Shown here: positions 42,001-50,555 of the stretch, one piece after another
How positions within the stretch are numbered: the first letter of the stretch is position 1
Layout of the letters: every line of letters starts with the position of its first letter
Origin: Bacillota bacterium
GTDB lineage: Bacteria > Bacillota > Clostridia > Lachnospirales > Lachnospiraceae
Assembly (NCBI GenBank): GCA_023421075.1
Contig: JAEZUM010000060.1
Coordinates: 62,001 to 126,000, forward strand
DNA length: 64,000 nt
Direction: 5' to 3'
Made by a program: the position numbers and the translations under genes
Notes under the pieces: model-generated
The model's database searches: none
Seen by the model: the letters and a program-made list of their open reading frames with translations, nothing else
Told to the model about the DNA's origin: nothing

Positions 42001-43143
42001 GTTCACGATGCTGCCATCCCCTCCGCATCTGGCACTGTAGGAGATTTGACTACCGGTAAGGTTGGAACTGGTTACCCTGACACTACCAACTTCTATGGTT
42101 CCTCCATCGGATGCCAATACACCGGTACATTTGGTTAAGCTACTCGTGATAACTCGATCGGAGACCTTTACCGAACCCGCCGCTCCACTAGTCGATAATC
42201 CGGTAGCGGACACGCCGATACAATCATCACCATCGGCCAATACACTTCCAACTTCCATTCTTCCACCATAATTGGCACTGACGCCCTGACTATTCATTCC
42301 AATGGCTGCCACATTACCGGTAATTTCTATAAAACTTTCCTCGTATGTATAAGCACCATTACTATTCTCACCGGTTGCAGCAGCTTCCCCAGCTTTCACA
42401 CATCCCCCATAACTGGCGTTTGCTCCATAACCACAGGAACCGATTGCCTTAGCAGCTTGCTTCACCTCCACAGTACAGGCTATTCCCTCAGCTCTTGCAC
42501 CGCTGCAGTATGCTCCGTTTGCTATGGCATCACCGGCTACCGACACCTGAGTGATGGACAAGGAGGAACTGTAAGCACAGGCTCCGACACTTCCTTCCCC
42601 GTCTGCCTGAGCGTTCCCACCGATTATGATCGTACCACCTTCAAATGCATAGGCTCCCCGACTGAAAAATCCGCTCCCTATAGCACTTCCTAATATTGTC
42701 ACGCTGCCACCGTCAAAAGTATATGCCGCATAACTATATGTCCCATTTGCAGTGGCATTGGTAACCTCAGCTGAGCCGTTATTTTTTGCACAAACACCAT
42801 ACCCGCCTTCGCCACCGTTTACATTCAGCATACCCTCACCAATTAAAGATACTTTCCCTGAATTGTCTACGGTCAGTGCTGTGTTTGAGGAGGTTACATT
42901 CAAAGAATAACCGTTTAGATTAAAAATTACTTCATAGCCATTTATGTAGATTTCTTGCGGATAGTCAATATCTGCCATAAGCTTAATCGTGTCTCCGGTA
43001 ACTGCCATAGTAAGTGCATCTGTTAATTCAGATACACTATTGACCGGATAAACTGTTCCTTCCGCGAAAGCTGTTATCGACATCAGAAAGGATGTCAAAG
43101 CAATAATCCCTACGATTGCAAACAACTTTTTGACTTTTTCCAT
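39007..43143 (-). CDS. large SLH-anchored surface protein with beta-helix-like, Ig and Thr-Pro regions
   Basis: A 1378-residue exported protein. Order: signal peptide (to about 28); a long Gly/Ala/Ser-rich stretch of short repeats to about 540 with recurrent 'GAYTYE', 'GVSAxxGGxxEVG' elements, which looks like a beta-helix or adhesin-type solenoid; a putative-Ig (He_PIG) domain (about 545-630); two Ig-like domains with YQWQ and YRC (about 640-840); a second He_PIG; a VTPT linker; an unassigned domain; and C-terminal SLH domains (ITDHWAEEYIDFMISRGLM, VTRAEAAARIYQF). The SLH part should hold it to the wall polymer. GGGGGAAAG sets the ATG at 43143, after a response-regulator gene in the same direction. 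Confidence 0.85.
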   Translation of the reverse strand: MEKVKKLFAIVGIIALTSFLMSITAFAEGTVYPVNSVSELTDALTMAVTGDTIKLMADIDYPQEIYINGYEVIFNLNGYSLNVTSSNTALTVDNSGKVSLIGEGMLNVNGGEGGYGVCAKNNGSAEVTNATANGTYSYAAYTFDGGSVTILGSAIGSGFFSRGAYAFEGGTIIIGGNAQADGEGSVGACAYSSSLSITQVSVAGDAIANGAYCSGARAEGIACTVEVKQAAKAIGSCGYGANASYGGCVKAGEAAATGENSNGAYTYEESFIEITGNVAAIGMNSQGVSANYGGRMEVGSVLADGDDCIGVSATGLSTSGAAGSVKVSDRVITSSLTKCTGVLASDGGTIEVGSVRVTSSNLTGSQISYSARCGGDGSIVNVVHCIEAEGTGVVGVDAYDNGMIEVGEQVSVTGTYNSGVSASLEGRVKICGNVISSGDGGYGVLIQNKGNVMIEGSITINGAHGTGASISDSGTVLIGKDVTAVGTYSVAASIMNEGSITMEGYVDASRFADLSGTEISAENGKRNGNYIEYTKGKTIVKVKFHANLKIKTSTLPDAVVGVGYMQTIAVDYTGSEKLYFSGTGFPEGISINSDTGLISGTPAQNTNLSSPFHIALSVTDGTLHKSITIQLVVTTGAALPIISVNPGDVTKNCGEKAIFTVTATSSDGGVLTYQWQQSANGGTNWVNASGTGKTGVTYTTDNLTYANNGYLYRCLITNTKNGTSGVAYSREALLTVNPEAVQPSITTQPTSMTKSVNQTATLLIIANASDNGTLSYQWQKYTKGWWGYSWSDMSGQKGTSYTTGVLKLSDSGTKYRCIVTNSKNGTAKAVESNIVTLTVTSDVISIITTTLDAATTGLTYSQNISYSYTGSSNITFHASGLPIGLSMNASSGTISGKPVKGTADHSPYSVIIDVTDGALVETRIFSLQVKDPYVTPTVTPTITPTITPTVTPTITPTVTPTVTPIVTPTVTPTVTPSVTPVVAPTSVPSQSPTIETPAIAPDPEPSDHVSFETIVATISLVATKESDTNASLIISDRIINEAILAAQYEQREQQKTTGGIGITLEISMPKGVTSLSLSLTRTSLQNMLEANVSTLQLNNAPVSLGLDQKAIQEINRQSGSDITVHIEPVKVISQDVQSIIGTRPLYSIIISYTIDNNTQNITDLGKGKTTLSIPYTPNRHEATGSLYGVYIDVNGIATLIPDSVYDENSNSLLLNSNHFSLYGVGYAPPKVRYKDITDHWAEEYIDFMISRGLMSGTSVTKFSPDTAISRELLLDILDKLAGMSSLRSSYIRNFLFGNYHRPYLGLPGKLGAMSMFKEAVIASHRNITHEEMDLLLQIYAKAIGTRAPVTQFNPKSIVTRAEAAARIYQFITNNLKRR
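40199..40347 (-). repeat. Thr-Pro linker repeat inside the SLH protein gene
   Basis: About 25 copies of short T-P dipeptide units in the order VTPT/ITPT are encoded by imperfect six- and twelve-base repeats (GGCGTx ACxGT type). Such linkers separate surface domains from the anchor and are prone to length change by slippage. Confidence 0.8.
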
Positions 43144-43235
43144 ATAACTTTCCCCCATCATAGACGTGATAAAAATCGATAAATAACATATTTTGTATAT
43201 CATACAATGATCGACTTAACCACGACTTAACAGGC

Positions 43236-44327
43236 TCATGATTCGTTTAAAATCTTCTTAAATTCGTTATCCGGTTCTACTCGTAACACTTTCATCAGAC
43301 CGTTACGATAAAGTTCATAATGTTTGGTTGCCAGTAATCGTTCATTCATGCGTAGAAGGGTATCCACGAGTCGATAGTTCAACTCCCGATGTAACGGTAC
43401 GTGCAATAATCCGGTCCTTAACCATTGCATACAGCTTCGGTAATTTCCGGTCTCCATATAATAATGAGCCACTTCCAGTATAAGCATGATAAACTGCTCC
43501 TCTAACAGCAGACGTTTTCCTGCTACCCAGGTGTATTCCCATCCCAATAGATATTCACCCGTATACCGATTTAATATATCTTCGTATTGTTGAATATTAT
43601 GGTAGGTTACAGCTTCATGCCTTCCCGCAAAGGAACAGAAGTCTATATAATCGCAATGGATTCCCTCTGTGTCCAATCGATAAGAGCCTCTATCGTAAAG
43701 GATTGAAAGCTTGATTCCATTCTGAAGTAATGCTTTTTTCACATAATGCAGGGTTGTGTTAAAATGAGTGATTGCACGGTCCCCCTCAAAGTCCTCCCAA
43801 AGGCTGTCAAGGATTTTACCTCGACTGACAAAGCCATTTCTACTATCAATTAAGAAGGCAAGCAGTTCCTCTGCCTTTTCCGTCCGAAATCTTACTTCAT
43901 CAGTCTCCGAGCTTACAGCAAATTTGCCAAAGCAACGAACAGACAGATCCCTCATGGGTATGATATTCTTCCTATCCCTAATTCGTTTTAATGTGTCCTT
44001 CAGTCGATCAATAGAGACCGGCTTCATCAGATAATCCAAGGCATTTAAGCGAAATGCTTCCACTGCATATTGATTGTAAGCTGTTACAAATATTACAGCG
44101 ATATGACCTCGCAGATCAATAATTCGGGTTGCCAGCTCAATGCCATCCATATCCGGCATATCGATATCCAGAAACACTGCATCCACAATATTATTCTCTA
44201 AATAAGCCAATGCATCTGCCGATTTAATGAAAGTCCGGCTAACTTCAGCAAGCCCACTGCTGATCATTAGCTTCTCCAGCTTATGAAGAGATGGAGACTC
44301 ATCATCCACGATTATTGCTTTGATCAT
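43236..44327 (-). CDS. response regulator with SARP-type output domain
   Basis: A 363-residue protein. REC occupies residues 1-120 (VDDESPSLHKLEKLM, phospho-acceptor Asp54 in VFLDIDMPDMDG, VTAYNQYAVEAF, LMKPV). Residues 135-230 look like a winged-helix DNA-binding domain (FGKFAVSSETDEVRFRTEKAEELLAFLID) and 245-363 form a TPR-like bacterial activator domain (EQFIMLILEVAHYYMETGNY, LHRELNYRLVDTLLRM). This REC-wHTH-BTAD layout is that of SARP-like regulators. Its ATG overlaps the kinase stop by four bases, so both are cotranslated. It likely regulates the surface-protein gene just downstream. Confidence 0.88.
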   Translation of the reverse strand: MIKAIIVDDESPSLHKLEKLMISSGLAEVSRTFIKSADALAYLENNIVDAVFLDIDMPDMDGIELATRIIDLRGHIAVIFVTAYNQYAVEAFRLNALDYLMKPVSIDRLKDTLKRIRDRKNIIPMRDLSVRCFGKFAVSSETDEVRFRTEKAEELLAFLIDSRNGFVSRGKILDSLWEDFEGDRAITHFNTTLHYVKKALLQNGIKLSILYDRGSYRLDTEGIHCDYIDFCSFAGRHEAVTYHNIQQYEDILNRYTGEYLLGWEYTWVAGKRLLLEEQFIMLILEVAHYYMETGNYRSCMQWLRTGLLHVPLHRELNYRLVDTLLRMNERLLATKHYELYRNGLMKVLRVEPDNEFKKILNES

Positions 44328-47300
44328 CTCAAATCACCTCCAGCCGGAATAATATAATATACCTTTGTCCCCTTACCGGGGGTACTGTCGATCATAAGTC
44401 CCCTTCCGTACAGTTTGATCAGTCTACGATTGATATTCCAAAGACCAATACCCCGACCGGCATTAGCGGTCAGTATGTGATCTAATCTGTCCGCTGGAAT
44501 TCCCAAACCGTCATCCTCCACAGCCACCTGAACTCCCTCGGTTACCTTGTTTACCGATATCTTGACGAGCCCACTTCCTCCCTTCTTACGAAGACCATGA
44601 GTAATCGCATTTTCTACCAGAGGCTGTATAGAAAGAACCGGCAGACTGATTTTAACCGTCTTATCAATATCAAAATCCACCTGAAGTTGATCACTAAATC
44701 TTGCTTTTTGGATTTCTACATAGGAATTTACAAAGGCCAGCTCCTGTTCCATGGAACTATAGGTATCCAAGCTTTTAAAGTCAAAGCACTGACGGAGGTA
44801 ATTGGAAAAATCATCAATTAATCTCTGTGCCCGAGATGGATCTGTGTCACAGAAGTAAGATATCGCATTTAAGGTATTAAACAGAAAATGAGGTTTAATC
44901 TGTGCCTGCAGTAAGGCAGTCTCTGTCTCCATAACCTTATCCACGGAGGTCTTCAGATGAACCAATGTCCCTACCCTGGCCAACAGCTCTTCTGCTTCAT
45001 AGGGCTTGGGAAGGTAATCGTTGGCTCCTGCCTCAAACCCCATAACCATATCCGTTGTAGATGCCTTGGCAGTTAACATCAGTATTGGTAGTTCAAAGAC
45101 CTGCCACTCCTCACGAACCTTTTGGCACACTTCATAACCGGACATTTCCGGCATCATAACATCCAATATGATGATTGCGAAATCGCGCCGACGGTTCAGC
45201 TCCTCCAAAGCAGCTTTTCCACTGCTCACCATAGTAACTCCATATCCACCCAGTCGCAGAATGGACGAGGCAGCCTGCAAATTAACCAAATCATCATCCA
45301 CCAGTAGGATCTGAATGTCCCCCTCGATTGCTTCCATCATAATTGGTAAGTCTTCAAGATATACTGCCATGTCCTGTCCTGCTTCGAACTGCTCGTTGTC
45401 TAACTCAACCATATCTCGGGGTACCGAGCTAATATCTGCTACCGGTAGTGTGAAGCCAAACCAAGAGCCGGTGCCCGGTTGTGAATCTACATGGATGGTA
45501 CCACCCTGTAATTCTACCAGATGCTTCGTGATGGGGAGACCCAGTCCCGTTCCTCCATGCCTTCGTGTCAGAGAAGTATCCACCTGTTCAAAGGATTGAA
45601 AAATATCCTCCAACTTATCTTCCGGTATGCCTTCTCCTGTATCGCTAACCGATATCTCAACCATACTCCCCTTTCTCTTTGCCGAAATCTTTATATATCC
45701 CTTAACCGTAAATTTTGCTGCATTGCCCACAAGATTATATAAAATCTGTACCACCCGGTTTTCATCCGCCATCACCGGTGGCAATCCCTCTGATATCTCG
45801 GATATTATCTTATATTCCTTGGATCGACTGAGTTGTTGAAAGACACTCACTACGGTATGAATCGAGCCTTCCAGCTGTATTGGCCTTATATTAAGGAGGA
45901 TATCTCCGTTTTTCATTTTTGAATAGTCCAGGATATCATTTACCAGGTTGGCGAGTCTGCGACTGCTGCCTGCGACAACGGACAGATTATGCAGCTGACG
46001 CAGATTGAGCTCTCCATCACTACCCTTCATCATGGCTTCGGTAATACCCAATATTCCGCTAAGCGGGGTCCTGAGCTCATGGGAGGTATTCGCAAGAAAT
46101 TCATCCTTTATTTTATCCAGCTTCAGAAGCTTCAGGGAGAGATCATTTACATTCCGAAAAGCCTCTGCAGAACGTCTCGCCAGGACAAAGGATTGCATCA
46201 GCAACAGGATGAACAAACCCACGGGTACCAACTCACCGATACTGCTCTGGATACGATTGCTCTGATAAAGCATATCATGAGCGGCACTCATTATAACCGC
46301 AAGAGCGCCTAGCAGGACTGTCATAGCATCCTTTTTCTTTCTCAGGAAGGCCTTAGCAACACAAATAATGGGATACGAACCGATCAACAACGCGGTAACA
46401 TTAAATAGATAGATCAGACCCGTAAAAAAAGAAATTGGGGTAAACAAAAGGACGAGTGTTATGACCGCTGTATAAGCACCGATAAGCCTGAGAATCTTCT
46501 TGGAACATTCCTCAGGGAATAGCTCTCCGATCATAAACGCCGCAAAAACAGGGAAAAAGCACATAGTCATATAGTCAATTATTACAATGGCACGGTAAGT
46601 AATAAAAGGTGCTACCCGGTAAATGATATAATCACCGTATACCAATGTTCGAAGTGCAAAGGTCAGGCACATGAACACATAGAACAGGCTGCTCTTATCC
46701 TTCCTACGCAATAGGAAAATGTTCAGATAATAGAAAGCCATCACCATGAGCGCACCGATGAGTAACAGATCCTTATTGATCATAGTTCTATTCATACTTT
46801 CGATCTGCATCGGATCTCCCATACTAAGCGTATACCACATACCACCACGGGCATAGACGTAATTTGAGACATAAACAAGGATTGTAAAACTGGAGCTCAT
46901 GGGGGTAAACTCCACGGTTCGTGGTCTATACCAGAGTATGGATTGCTTGGCATCCTTCCCGGTTCTGCCATTAGCAGAAACCAATTGATCATCTATGTAT
47001 AACTCATAAGCTGTGGAGAAGGTCGGTATAAATAATGCCAACGGCTCACCCACAGGAGCATTAACCACGCGCAACAGATAAGTACCATATCCGTATCCGG
47101 GAAGCTTTGCATCATCAATCTGATAATTATTCCACACCTGAGGAACAATGGGTGTTACATCGGGAACCGGAGCTTCCGTATCCAGCTCCTGTATCGTCAG
47201 AAACCGCTTCCAATAAAAATCCCACTCACCTCCAAGACTCAGTACTCCGTCCTTCTCTGAATTCCAGTTCTGTAAGTTCAATACTCCTTCGATCGGAAGG

Positions 47301-47413
47301 AAACGATCGTCCTCTTCGGTCGATAATAGTAAGACACCGGTTAGCACAAGTATTGTGATTGATATACTGAATATTAATCGAAGCAGCTGTTTTGTTCTCG
47401 ATAATTCTTTCAT
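44324..47413 (-). CDS. 7TM hybrid histidine kinase with two kinase modules and an internal receiver
   Basis: A 1029-residue sensor. Residues 45-200 look like a 7TMR-DISM extracellular domain (WDFYWKRFL, YGYGTYLLRV), then seven membrane segments (about 210-400). HisKA has its phospho-His in ANTSHELRTPLSG near residue 455 with an HATPase (GGTGLGLPITKHLVELQGG), then a REC domain near 690-810 (VDDDLVNLQAASSILR, LDVMMPEMSG), and a second, LytS-like kinase core (IKPHFLFNTLNAISYF, GIGLWNINRRL). Two kinase cores in one chain are unusual. AGAAGGTG sets the ATG at 47413. It phosphorylates the adjacent response regulator by context. Confidence 0.88.
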   Translation of the reverse strand: MKELSRTKQLLRLIFSISITILVLTGVLLLSTEEDDRFLPIEGVLNLQNWNSEKDGVLSLGGEWDFYWKRFLTIQELDTEAPVPDVTPIVPQVWNNYQIDDAKLPGYGYGTYLLRVVNAPVGEPLALFIPTFSTAYELYIDDQLVSANGRTGKDAKQSILWYRPRTVEFTPMSSSFTILVYVSNYVYARGGMWYTLSMGDPMQIESMNRTMINKDLLLIGALMVMAFYYLNIFLLRRKDKSSLFYVFMCLTFALRTLVYGDYIIYRVAPFITYRAIVIIDYMTMCFFPVFAAFMIGELFPEECSKKILRLIGAYTAVITLVLLFTPISFFTGLIYLFNVTALLIGSYPIICVAKAFLRKKKDAMTVLLGALAVIMSAAHDMLYQSNRIQSSIGELVPVGLFILLLMQSFVLARRSAEAFRNVNDLSLKLLKLDKIKDEFLANTSHELRTPLSGILGITEAMMKGSDGELNLRQLHNLSVVAGSSRRLANLVNDILDYSKMKNGDILLNIRPIQLEGSIHTVVSVFQQLSRSKEYKIISEISEGLPPVMADENRVVQILYNLVGNAAKFTVKGYIKISAKRKGSMVEISVSDTGEGIPEDKLEDIFQSFEQVDTSLTRRHGGTGLGLPITKHLVELQGGTIHVDSQPGTGSWFGFTLPVADISSVPRDMVELDNEQFEAGQDMAVYLEDLPIMMEAIEGDIQILLVDDDLVNLQAASSILRLGGYGVTMVSSGKAALEELNRRRDFAIIILDVMMPEMSGYEVCQKVREEWQVFELPILMLTAKASTTDMVMGFEAGANDYLPKPYEAEELLARVGTLVHLKTSVDKVMETETALLQAQIKPHFLFNTLNAISYFCDTDPSRAQRLIDDFSNYLRQCFDFKSLDTYSSMEQELAFVNSYVEIQKARFSDQLQVDFDIDKTVKISLPVLSIQPLVENAITHGLRKKGGSGLVKISVNKVTEGVQVAVEDDGLGIPADRLDHILTANAGRGIGLWNINRRLIKLYGRGLMIDSTPGKGTKVYYIIPAGGDLR

Positions 47414-47440
47414 TTGTACACCTTCTTGTCCCAAAATCAT

Positions 47441-47495
47441 AAAAAAAGGGCCTACATTGCTAATCTAAATATTATAGATTCTCTACAATGAGGCC
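47441..47495 (-). terminator. terminator or attenuator before the kinase gene
   Basis: GGGCCT and AGGCCC arms with an extended inner CATTGTAGAGAATCTA/TAGATTAGCAATG pairing, and seven T residues follow on the minus strand. It lies 28 bases before the kinase ATG and about 120 bases after the esterase stop. Either it ends the esterase transcript, or, if the kinase promoter is upstream of it, it attenuates the kinase message. Confidence 0.8.
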
Positions 47496-47614
47496 CAGCC
47501 TGGCTAGTCATATCTGTTTATAGCTGTATATAACATATCACACTATTTGAGGTATGACAATACACGAAGGCAATACTTACTTATTATGACAATAACTATC
47601 ATTATTCTACATGA

Positions 47615-48577
47615 TTAAAATAAATCCGGCAGTATATCGTATATATACTGGTTCACCCAATGCCAGCTATGTACTCCCCCATCGCATTCAATAAAATAGA
47701 AGTTCCCTTCTTGCGCATCCGGTGCTTCGATGAAGATATCCGATATTTCCTTCATGGCATCCATCTGTGGCTTCATGTTTGGATAAGCGATATCCAGATT
47801 ACCTGTGGCACAAAGCAGGCAGTATTCTTCTGGAGTATATCCGGAATCCTTTGCTGCACGCGCTAAGAATTCCGCAGTTTCTTTCGCCATCATACCCTCA
47901 GCCTTCTGCGCCAAGGCCCAACAATCACCACTCAAGGGCATAAAGTATTTAAAATAATCAAGACAGTTGATAAAGGTATACCAGGTAGTGACGGATCCCA
48001 TAGAAAAGCCACCAAAGGCTCTATGATTCCTAGCGGCTTTCAAATCCTCTTTCTCACCTGATGCACTATAGGTATGATATTTCGTTTCCACATAAGGAAT
48101 TAAGTCATTGACCAATTCATCATGAAAATATTTGGTCTCTACAATCGGAAGAGGATGATTAATGGTTTCTACATGGCTTAGTACCGGATCGTTCTTCAAA
48201 CCATTTTTTACACCATAAAAGGTAGGAGTAACAACAATCATCGGCTCCAGTTCACCCTTGGCAATCATATGATCCAGGATATTCTTCAGTTCTCTGTTTT
48301 GACCGGGGCCTCCAAACAAAAGATTTTCATCCTCACCGCCACCATGCATCAAGTATAAGACATTATATTTTCTTTTGTCATCCTCTTTGTCATACCCATA
48401 TGGAAGATATATATTCAAATGCTTCGTACCTGAGCCATTTTCTAAATTAGGTACCTCATAATAAAGGCTTTCGATTACTCCCTGTCTTTCACTCACAGTT
48501 CTGTATTCCTCCGGAACCGCTATAAATTTCTTTCTCATTGCTGAAGTTTCTGCTAATTTCTGATTTTCTTTTTCCAT
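47615..48577 (-). CDS. CE1/esterase-D family carbohydrate esterase
   Basis: A 320-residue alpha/beta hydrolase of the PF00756 (esterase D, feruloyl/acetyl-xylan esterase) group. HLNIYLPYGYDKEDDKRKYNVLYLMHGGG is the oxyanion region, the nucleophile Ser is in GGFSMGSVTTW near residue 193 and the catalytic His in DGGVHSWHWVNQYI near 305. No signal peptide, so it is cytoplasmic. In this genome it could de-esterify imported xylo-oligosaccharides. AAGGAAGG at the right distance picks the ATG at 48577. Confidence 0.88.
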   Translation of the reverse strand: MEKENQKLAETSAMRKKFIAVPEEYRTVSERQGVIESLYYEVPNLENGSGTKHLNIYLPYGYDKEDDKRKYNVLYLMHGGGEDENLLFGGPGQNRELKNILDHMIAKGELEPMIVVTPTFYGVKNGLKNDPVLSHVETINHPLPIVETKYFHDELVNDLIPYVETKYHTYSASGEKEDLKAARNHRAFGGFSMGSVTTWYTFINCLDYFKYFMPLSGDCWALAQKAEGMMAKETAEFLARAAKDSGYTPEEYCLLCATGNLDIAYPNMKPQMDAMKEISDIFIEAPDAQEGNFYFIECDGGVHSWHWVNQYIYDILPDLF

Positions 48578-48636
48578 ATTAATCATCCTTCCTTATCGAT
48601 ATTCTAAAGATTCGAGTTATATTTAGCCTATAGGGA

Positions 48637-49866
48637 TTAACTGCTTTCACTCATACTATTCTTTCTTTCATAGGGATTCGTTTTCTTCTGATATATATTA
48701 AAAACTATCATTGAGATCAACATAAACATTGCACATACCAAGAATAATGTTGTATAGCCGAAGCCCGAGGATATTGCTCCTCCGATCATCGGACCTAGAC
48801 CCTGTCCAATATCTGCACCAATATAAAAGGTACTGGTAGCCACACCTACTCTGGCTGCGTCCACTTTCTTGATACATTCTGTCTGTAGAGAGATCTGCCC
48901 TCCGCCTTGTCCAATGGATTTCAATACCGATGCCATTAGTAATATACCCAGTACCGGAGCCACACCGATTAAGACCATGGATACGGCTGTAACGGCAAGT
49001 GAAATATTCACTACCAAGGTCAACCCCTGCCTATCCACTATACGTCCAATAAATAGACGTAATACAAACAGAACCAAGGCACCTACCGAGAAAAACAAGC
49101 TGATATTTTCAATATTCCTTTCTTGACCTAATAGAATCAGAAATGCACTGACAATTCCATTTCCAAAGGAGAACATACCGCCAACCACAGCATATACAAT
49201 TACCTCTTTGGCTATCAAGGAATCCAGAGTAAGCTTTCTTTTTCCTTTTCGCTCAGATTGAGTGCTCTGAGGATAATAAAGTCTTGTAAGCAGTGCCGCT
49301 CCCAGGAAAGAAAATGATGCTACGATGAGAAAAAGCAGCTGAAAGCCGTATTTCCCTTCTATGTATACTCCCAGGTTCGGACTGATGACCTGGGCCACCA
49401 CCTGACCAAGACCATAGTACCCAAGTCCTTCACCCATTCGTTCCTTCGGTATATACCTTGTAACTAGAGCAATGTTGACCGTGCTGCTGACACCAAAGGC
49501 TATTCCATGTAATATACGAAAGAAAAATAACAATGGAATGATTTGCGAGAAAGCATATCCCACAACAGAAATGCCTATGAAAGCATTTGCAAGAAAGAAT
49601 AATGTCTTCTTATTGACATGATCTACCGTCATACCGGCAAAGGGGCGGATAACCAGAGCCGATATGGAGAATATACCCGAAATAACTCCGGCTATGGTAA
49701 GTGATTCTGTGATTCCCATGGCATACTTTGATATTATGACATATACCATGTTAAAGCCCATGGCTGTAATTAAACTAACGAAAATCAATAATAGATAGCA
49801 TGAATTCCATAATGATTTTACACCATTTTCAATTTGGTTCTCTTCTTTTATATACTCAAGCCCCAT
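48637..49866 (-). CDS. MFS transporter
   Basis: A 409-residue permease with twelve predicted membrane segments. The A-motif-like loop GVISGIFSISALVIRPFAGMTVDHVNKKTLF is near residue 60, and a second GRIVDRQGL lies between halves. The proteins closest in pattern are drug or sugar efflux permeases of the MFS_1 group. It is transcribed behind a MarR regulator (34 bases), which suggests efflux of a toxic compound controlled by that regulator. Substrate unknown. Confidence 0.88.
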   Translation of the reverse strand: MGLEYIKEENQIENGVKSLWNSCYLLLIFVSLITAMGFNMVYVIISKYAMGITESLTIAGVISGIFSISALVIRPFAGMTVDHVNKKTLFFLANAFIGISVVGYAFSQIIPLLFFFRILHGIAFGVSSTVNIALVTRYIPKERMGEGLGYYGLGQVVAQVISPNLGVYIEGKYGFQLLFLIVASFSFLGAALLTRLYYPQSTQSERKGKRKLTLDSLIAKEVIVYAVVGGMFSFGNGIVSAFLILLGQERNIENISLFFSVGALVLFVLRLFIGRIVDRQGLTLVVNISLAVTAVSMVLIGVAPVLGILLMASVLKSIGQGGGQISLQTECIKKVDAARVGVATSTFYIGADIGQGLGPMIGGAISSGFGYTTLFLVCAMFMLISMIVFNIYQKKTNPYERKNSMSESS

Positions 49867-49900
49867 AATGTTCTCCTTTGATGCTCATTCAATCTGTCGT

Positions 49901-50323
49901 CTATTCCTGGATGTTGGAATGGATCCTCTCTAAAAGCTCCAAAAAGGTTGTTTTCTCTTCCTGCGTGAACCCTCTGAAGCTCATCTCCTCAATCTCATCA
50001 AAGACTCTCACCACTTCCTCTTCCATTGCTTTGCCCTTTTCTGTTAGACTAACGGCAAGTGCTCTTTTTCCAACCTCATATATAATTGTCTCTCTCTTAA
50101 TGAGTCCGTTTTTCTCCATATTCGGCAAAATACTGGTAATTGTAGCAGGCTCCACCTCACATGCCTTCGCTAATTCCTTCTGCATACAGCACTCTAGCTT
50201 CCTTAAGGTTTCCAATATTTTAGGCTGTCCCGGTGACAATCCAAGCGCGCCAAATCTACTGGTGCACTTTTTGTAATGTGCGTTACCGGTTCCGATTAAC
50301 AGCTTATGAAATCGCTTCTTCAT
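49901..50323 (-). CDS. MarR-family transcriptional regulator
   Basis: A 140-residue regulator with the winged-helix pattern LSPGQPKILETLRKLECCMQKELAKACEVEPATITSILPNMEKNGLIKRE (residues 31-80, landmarks KELAKACEVEPATITSIL and NGLIKRE). MarR proteins bind palindromes as dimers and release DNA on binding phenolic or drug ligands. AAAGGAG sets the ATG at 50323; the frame is open further. It heads an operon with the MFS gene, and two tandem palindromes just upstream are likely its own operator. Confidence 0.92.
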   Translation of the reverse strand: MKKRFHKLLIGTGNAHYKKCTSRFGALGLSPGQPKILETLRKLECCMQKELAKACEVEPATITSILPNMEKNGLIKRETIIYEVGKRALAVSLTEKGKAMEEEVVRVFDEIEEMSFRGFTQEEKTTFLELLERIHSNIQE

Positions 50324-50343
50324 ATTCTCTCCTTTCATCATGA

Positions 50344-50367
50344 TTAGATATCTAATTAGATCTCTAA
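50344..50367 (-). promoter_or_regulatory. tandem 12-bp palindromes, predicted MarR operator
   Basis: TTAGATATCTAA (50344-50355) is a perfect palindrome and TTAGATCTCTAA (50356-50367) abuts it as a near-perfect second copy. They lie 20 to 43 bases before the marR start codon. A minus-strand TTGACA (50399-50394) lies upstream, with only a weak -10 (TTTCAT) at 17 bases, so the palindromes would cover the transcription start. Confidence 0.75.
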
Positions 50368-50423
50368 TTAATGAAATCACATTTCCTTTTAATTGTCAAT
50401 CCTTAACTCTGTAATTAAGGATG

Positions 50424-50470
50424 CATAAGGAGAGATAAAATGGTAATACATCCCTTTATCTCTCCTTATG
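50424..50470. terminator. 16-bp perfect hairpin after the ABC permease gene
   Basis: CATAAGGAGAGATAAA pairs perfectly with TTTATCTCTCCTTATG around a 15-base loop. It is downstream of the permease stop at 50556 and upstream of the MarR promoter. No T-run follows on either strand, so it may be a processing or barrier hairpin rather than a classical terminator. Confidence 0.55.
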
Positions 50471-50555
50471 ATATATGATAATCGAAATCTTACTGAACGT
50501 GCTTCTACCAATGATTCTATTTGATGTATTGTGATATTATTTTTATCTGCTTCGG

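Noticed and set aside
47588..47606. 15-of-19 match to a Fur box on the minus strand
   Set aside because: It is just after the esterase stop and separated from the kinase gene by a terminator; no promoter fits.
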